A stretch of 6,668 nucleotides of DNA from Phycisphaerae bacterium. GTDB taxonomy: Bacteria; Planctomycetota; Phycisphaerae; UBA1845; UTPLA1. The DNA lies in assembly GCA_016935885.1 (NCBI GenBank), contig JAFGQA010000299.1, forward strand, positions 1-6,668, read 5' to 3'. The notes below the pieces were generated by a model that was not told the origin of the DNA, made no database searches, and saw nothing but the letters and a program-made list of their open reading frames with translations. This document shows positions 5,194 through 6,668 of the stretch, piece after piece; the stretch's first letter is position 1; each line of letters opens with the position of its first letter. The position numbers were made by a program, and so were the translations under genes.

Positions 5194-6540
5194 TCAGTCC
5201 TTGTACTTACCGCTCTTTTCGGCTTCTTCGACGGCTTCTCGGATGAAGGGGGGGACCTTTTCGGGGTCGTACCTTCCTTCTTTCTTCATTCTCAGGGCGG
5301 CTCTGACGGCTCGCTCTTTTTGGGCGCTGTGGCCGCATTTGGGGCATTGGTCGCGCCAGGAGGTGGGGAAGACGCCGCTGTGCCTGTCGGGCATGGCGAA
5401 GTATGCACCGCATTTCTCGCACTTCATACCGAGGAGGCAGGTGTACTTATGGCACTTGGGGCATTGGGCCAGGGGGTGCTGGCCGGGGTTGGCTTTGGCG
5501 GCGGCTCGAAGGAGGTCTCGGGCCTTGTCGGACGGGACGGTGAAGCCCGCGTCGCACTCGGGGCAGTAGAAGTGCTTGTCGGGGGCGTCCCTCAGCCAAG
5601 AGGGGGTGGCGTGTCTGGATAGAGCTCTTCCGCTCGGCAGCGACGTCGGGGAGGCGGCGCGGCGTCGAGGGCCGCTGCCGCGCAAGGCCAGGCAGAGCCG
5701 CGCGGGCGCCGGTTGGGTCTGAGCGTCGTCGGCGCCGGTCGAGGGCAGGAGCACCGGCGTCCCGCGATCCGCACCGCCTTCGGCGGCCGTCCTGGCTTTG
5801 ACGAACCGGTACACCTCTTCGAGGGAGACGCGTTTGTCTCTGTTGCCCGGCGCCATCATATCGGCCAGGCCGGTCAGGCCTCCGAGGAAGTTCTTGACGA
5901 ATGAGTCGATACGATCGGCGGAGGGGTTCGAGGTCGGTCCGCCCGGTTGGCAGTTAGCGAGGATATAGAGGTCTTTGGCGTACGGGGCCAGGGATGCATC
6001 GAGAGGGCGACTGGTCGGGGCTTGCGCGCCGCCCGGGCGTGCGGGGGCGCAGCAGACGTCGAGCACGAGGACACGGCGCTTGGTCTTTGACCCGCGGAGG
6101 ATCTTGCACAGGTCTTCCAGGCCCACCAGGTGCTCGGGCTCGGCGTCTGGGGCGCCGGCGGGAACGAGGTAGACTTGGCCGGCGATTTCCATGGCGTCGC
6201 CGAGGAAGCACATCATGAGCACGTCTTCGGGGGCGGCCTGGGCGGCGATTTTCTTGGCCGAGTCGAGAATGGCCGCCCGGTTTGGCGAGTCGGTTGTCCC
6301 GCCGACGGCATCGGTCAGCACGTGAACGTTCTCGGGGGGATAGCCGCACATATCCGACAGCATCCTTGCCATCACCATCGCGTGCAGGGTGGTCTCGATG
6401 CCCTGGCCTTGGTTGCCGCTCTTGACGCCGACAGCGAGTGCGTGGCGCTGGCCGCCGGGCTCCGCTCCGATGAGCGTCGAGGCGGATAGCGCTGCGAGGG
6501 CGGACGCGGCGAGAAGTCGGGCTAGTTTGACTAGTGACAT
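5194..6540 (-). CDS. Exported caspase-like (C14-fold) protein with C-terminal zinc ribbons, His replaced by Asp
   Basis: This is a 448-residue protein. Residues 1-26 form a signal peptide (K5/R8, then an Ala/Leu core, then STLIGA). Residues about 32-265 fit the caspase p20-type fold: HALAVGV, the MARMLSDMCGYPPENVHVLTD block (57-77), NRAAILDSAKKI (87-98), DVLMMCFLGDAME (106-118), GQVYLVPAGA (121-130) and VLVLDVC (157-163). Cys163 stands at the nucleophile position. The usual catalytic Gly-His-Gly is Gly114-Asp115-Ala116, so the dyad His is missing and proteolysis is doubtful. An Arg/Pro/Ser-rich linker (about 266-320) leads to two probable zinc ribbons, with CxxC pairs at 326/329, 360/363, 374/377 and 399/402. 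ATG at 6540 was chosen because GGGGAGG (6548-6554) precedes it by 7 nt; an in-frame ATG at 6576 would spoil the signal peptide. It is convergent with the plus-strand genes and host-like in composition. Confidence 0.85.
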   Translation of the reverse strand: MSLVKLARLLAASALAALSASTLIGAEPGGQRHALAVGVKSGNQGQGIETTLHAMVMARMLSDMCGYPPENVHVLTDAVGGTTDSPNRAAILDSAKKIAAQAAPEDVLMMCFLGDAMEIAGQVYLVPAGAPDAEPEHLVGLEDLCKILRGSKTKRRVLVLDVCCAPARPGGAQAPTSRPLDASLAPYAKDLYILANCQPGGPTSNPSADRIDSFVKNFLGGLTGLADMMAPGNRDKRVSLEEVYRFVKARTAAEGGADRGTPVLLPSTGADDAQTQPAPARLCLALRGSGPRRRAASPTSLPSGRALSRHATPSWLRDAPDKHFYCPECDAGFTVPSDKARDLLRAAAKANPGQHPLAQCPKCHKYTCLLGMKCEKCGAYFAMPDRHSGVFPTSWRDQCPKCGHSAQKERAVRAALRMKKEGRYDPEKVPPFIREAVEEAEKSGKYKD

Positions 6541-6571
6541 GGTTGAGCCTCCCCTCCCCAAGAATGGCGGG

Positions 6572-6589
6572 GCCAACCGCGCGGTTGGC
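6572..6589. promoter_or_regulatory. 18-bp perfect palindrome upstream of the caspase-like gene
   Basis: GCCAACCGCGCGGTTGGC is a perfect inverted repeat without a loop, 31 bp upstream of the start codon and 17 bp beyond the ribosome binding site. A dyad of this size and place suits an operator for a dimeric repressor or a 5'-leader structure. A shorter palindrome, TCCGCGGA, follows at 6593-6600. I cannot identify a -10/-35 pair for this gene in the remaining 68 bases. Confidence 0.5.
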
Positions 6590-6668
6590 GTGTCCGCGGA
6601 TTCGGGTTGCGTGGTGTGGATGGTACCTGGGCCGGGGGGCGGCGGGCAAGCGGGGCCGGGGGGGGAGG

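Noticed and set aside
792..6540. Type IV Thoeris (TIR plus caspase-like effector)
   Set aside because: Both parts occur in the window, but the caspase-like protein is exported, lacks the catalytic His, lies on the opposite strand, is separated by about 1 kb of repeats and has host-like composition.
5954..6649. 231-codon minus-strand frame overlapping the caspase-like gene
   Set aside because: It is an Arg/Pro-rich alternate frame of the caspase-like gene, as expected in GC-rich DNA; the other frame has the signal peptide and family motifs.

Overview
The window looks like a bacterial chromosome segment from a high-GC host. The most likely group is Planctomycetota or a close relative. This rests on the style of the palindromic repeats (CCCAGGAC...GTCCTGGG, GTCCCTACGGGAC, CCAGGGGT...ACCCCTGG followed by GGCCCTTCGGGCC) and on a secreted caspase-fold protein with paired CxxC zinc ribbons. 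The taxonomic call is inference; no rRNA or housekeeping marker is present.

Left part (1-4123, plus strand): five co-directional genes of moderate GC with mixed third codon positions. They look like one accessory or defence-type locus. In order: (1) a small protein of the CTP-dependent riboflavin kinase fold (DUF120/RibK-like); (2) a TIR-like protein of the MTH538/DUF1863 type, the same broad class as Thoeris ThsB; (3) a small three-segment membrane protein whose ribosome binding site overlaps the end of the TIR gene; (4) a PocR-type ligand-sensing domain joined to a Rossmann/TIR/SLOG-like domain; (5) an all-helical protein with a C-terminal KGVH domain. A 44-bp sequence is duplicated exactly, once just before gene 1 and once in the leader before gene 2, and a plausible promoter sits directly upstream of the second copy. 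No ThsA (SIR2-SLOG or Macro-TM) is present. If genes 2-5 act together, a reasonable model is a TIR enzyme making a nucleotide signal, gene 4 as sensor and gene 3 as membrane effector. This model is inferred.

Middle (4124-5193): composition switches abruptly to high GC. There are short tandem repeats, a GC3-rich gene or gene remnant that runs into repeat DNA, and about 690 bp of composite palindromic (REP/BIME-like) repeats. These comprise two ~115-bp copies of a three-hairpin unit, with a separate two-hairpin-in-a-stem structure between them.

Right part (5194-6668, minus strand): a convergent gene for an exported caspase-like (C14-fold) protein. It keeps the Cys of the dyad but has Asp where the catalytic His is expected, and it ends in four CxxC pairs. 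An 18-bp perfect palindrome lies 31 bp upstream of its start. This gene belongs compositionally to the host and is probably not part of the TIR locus.
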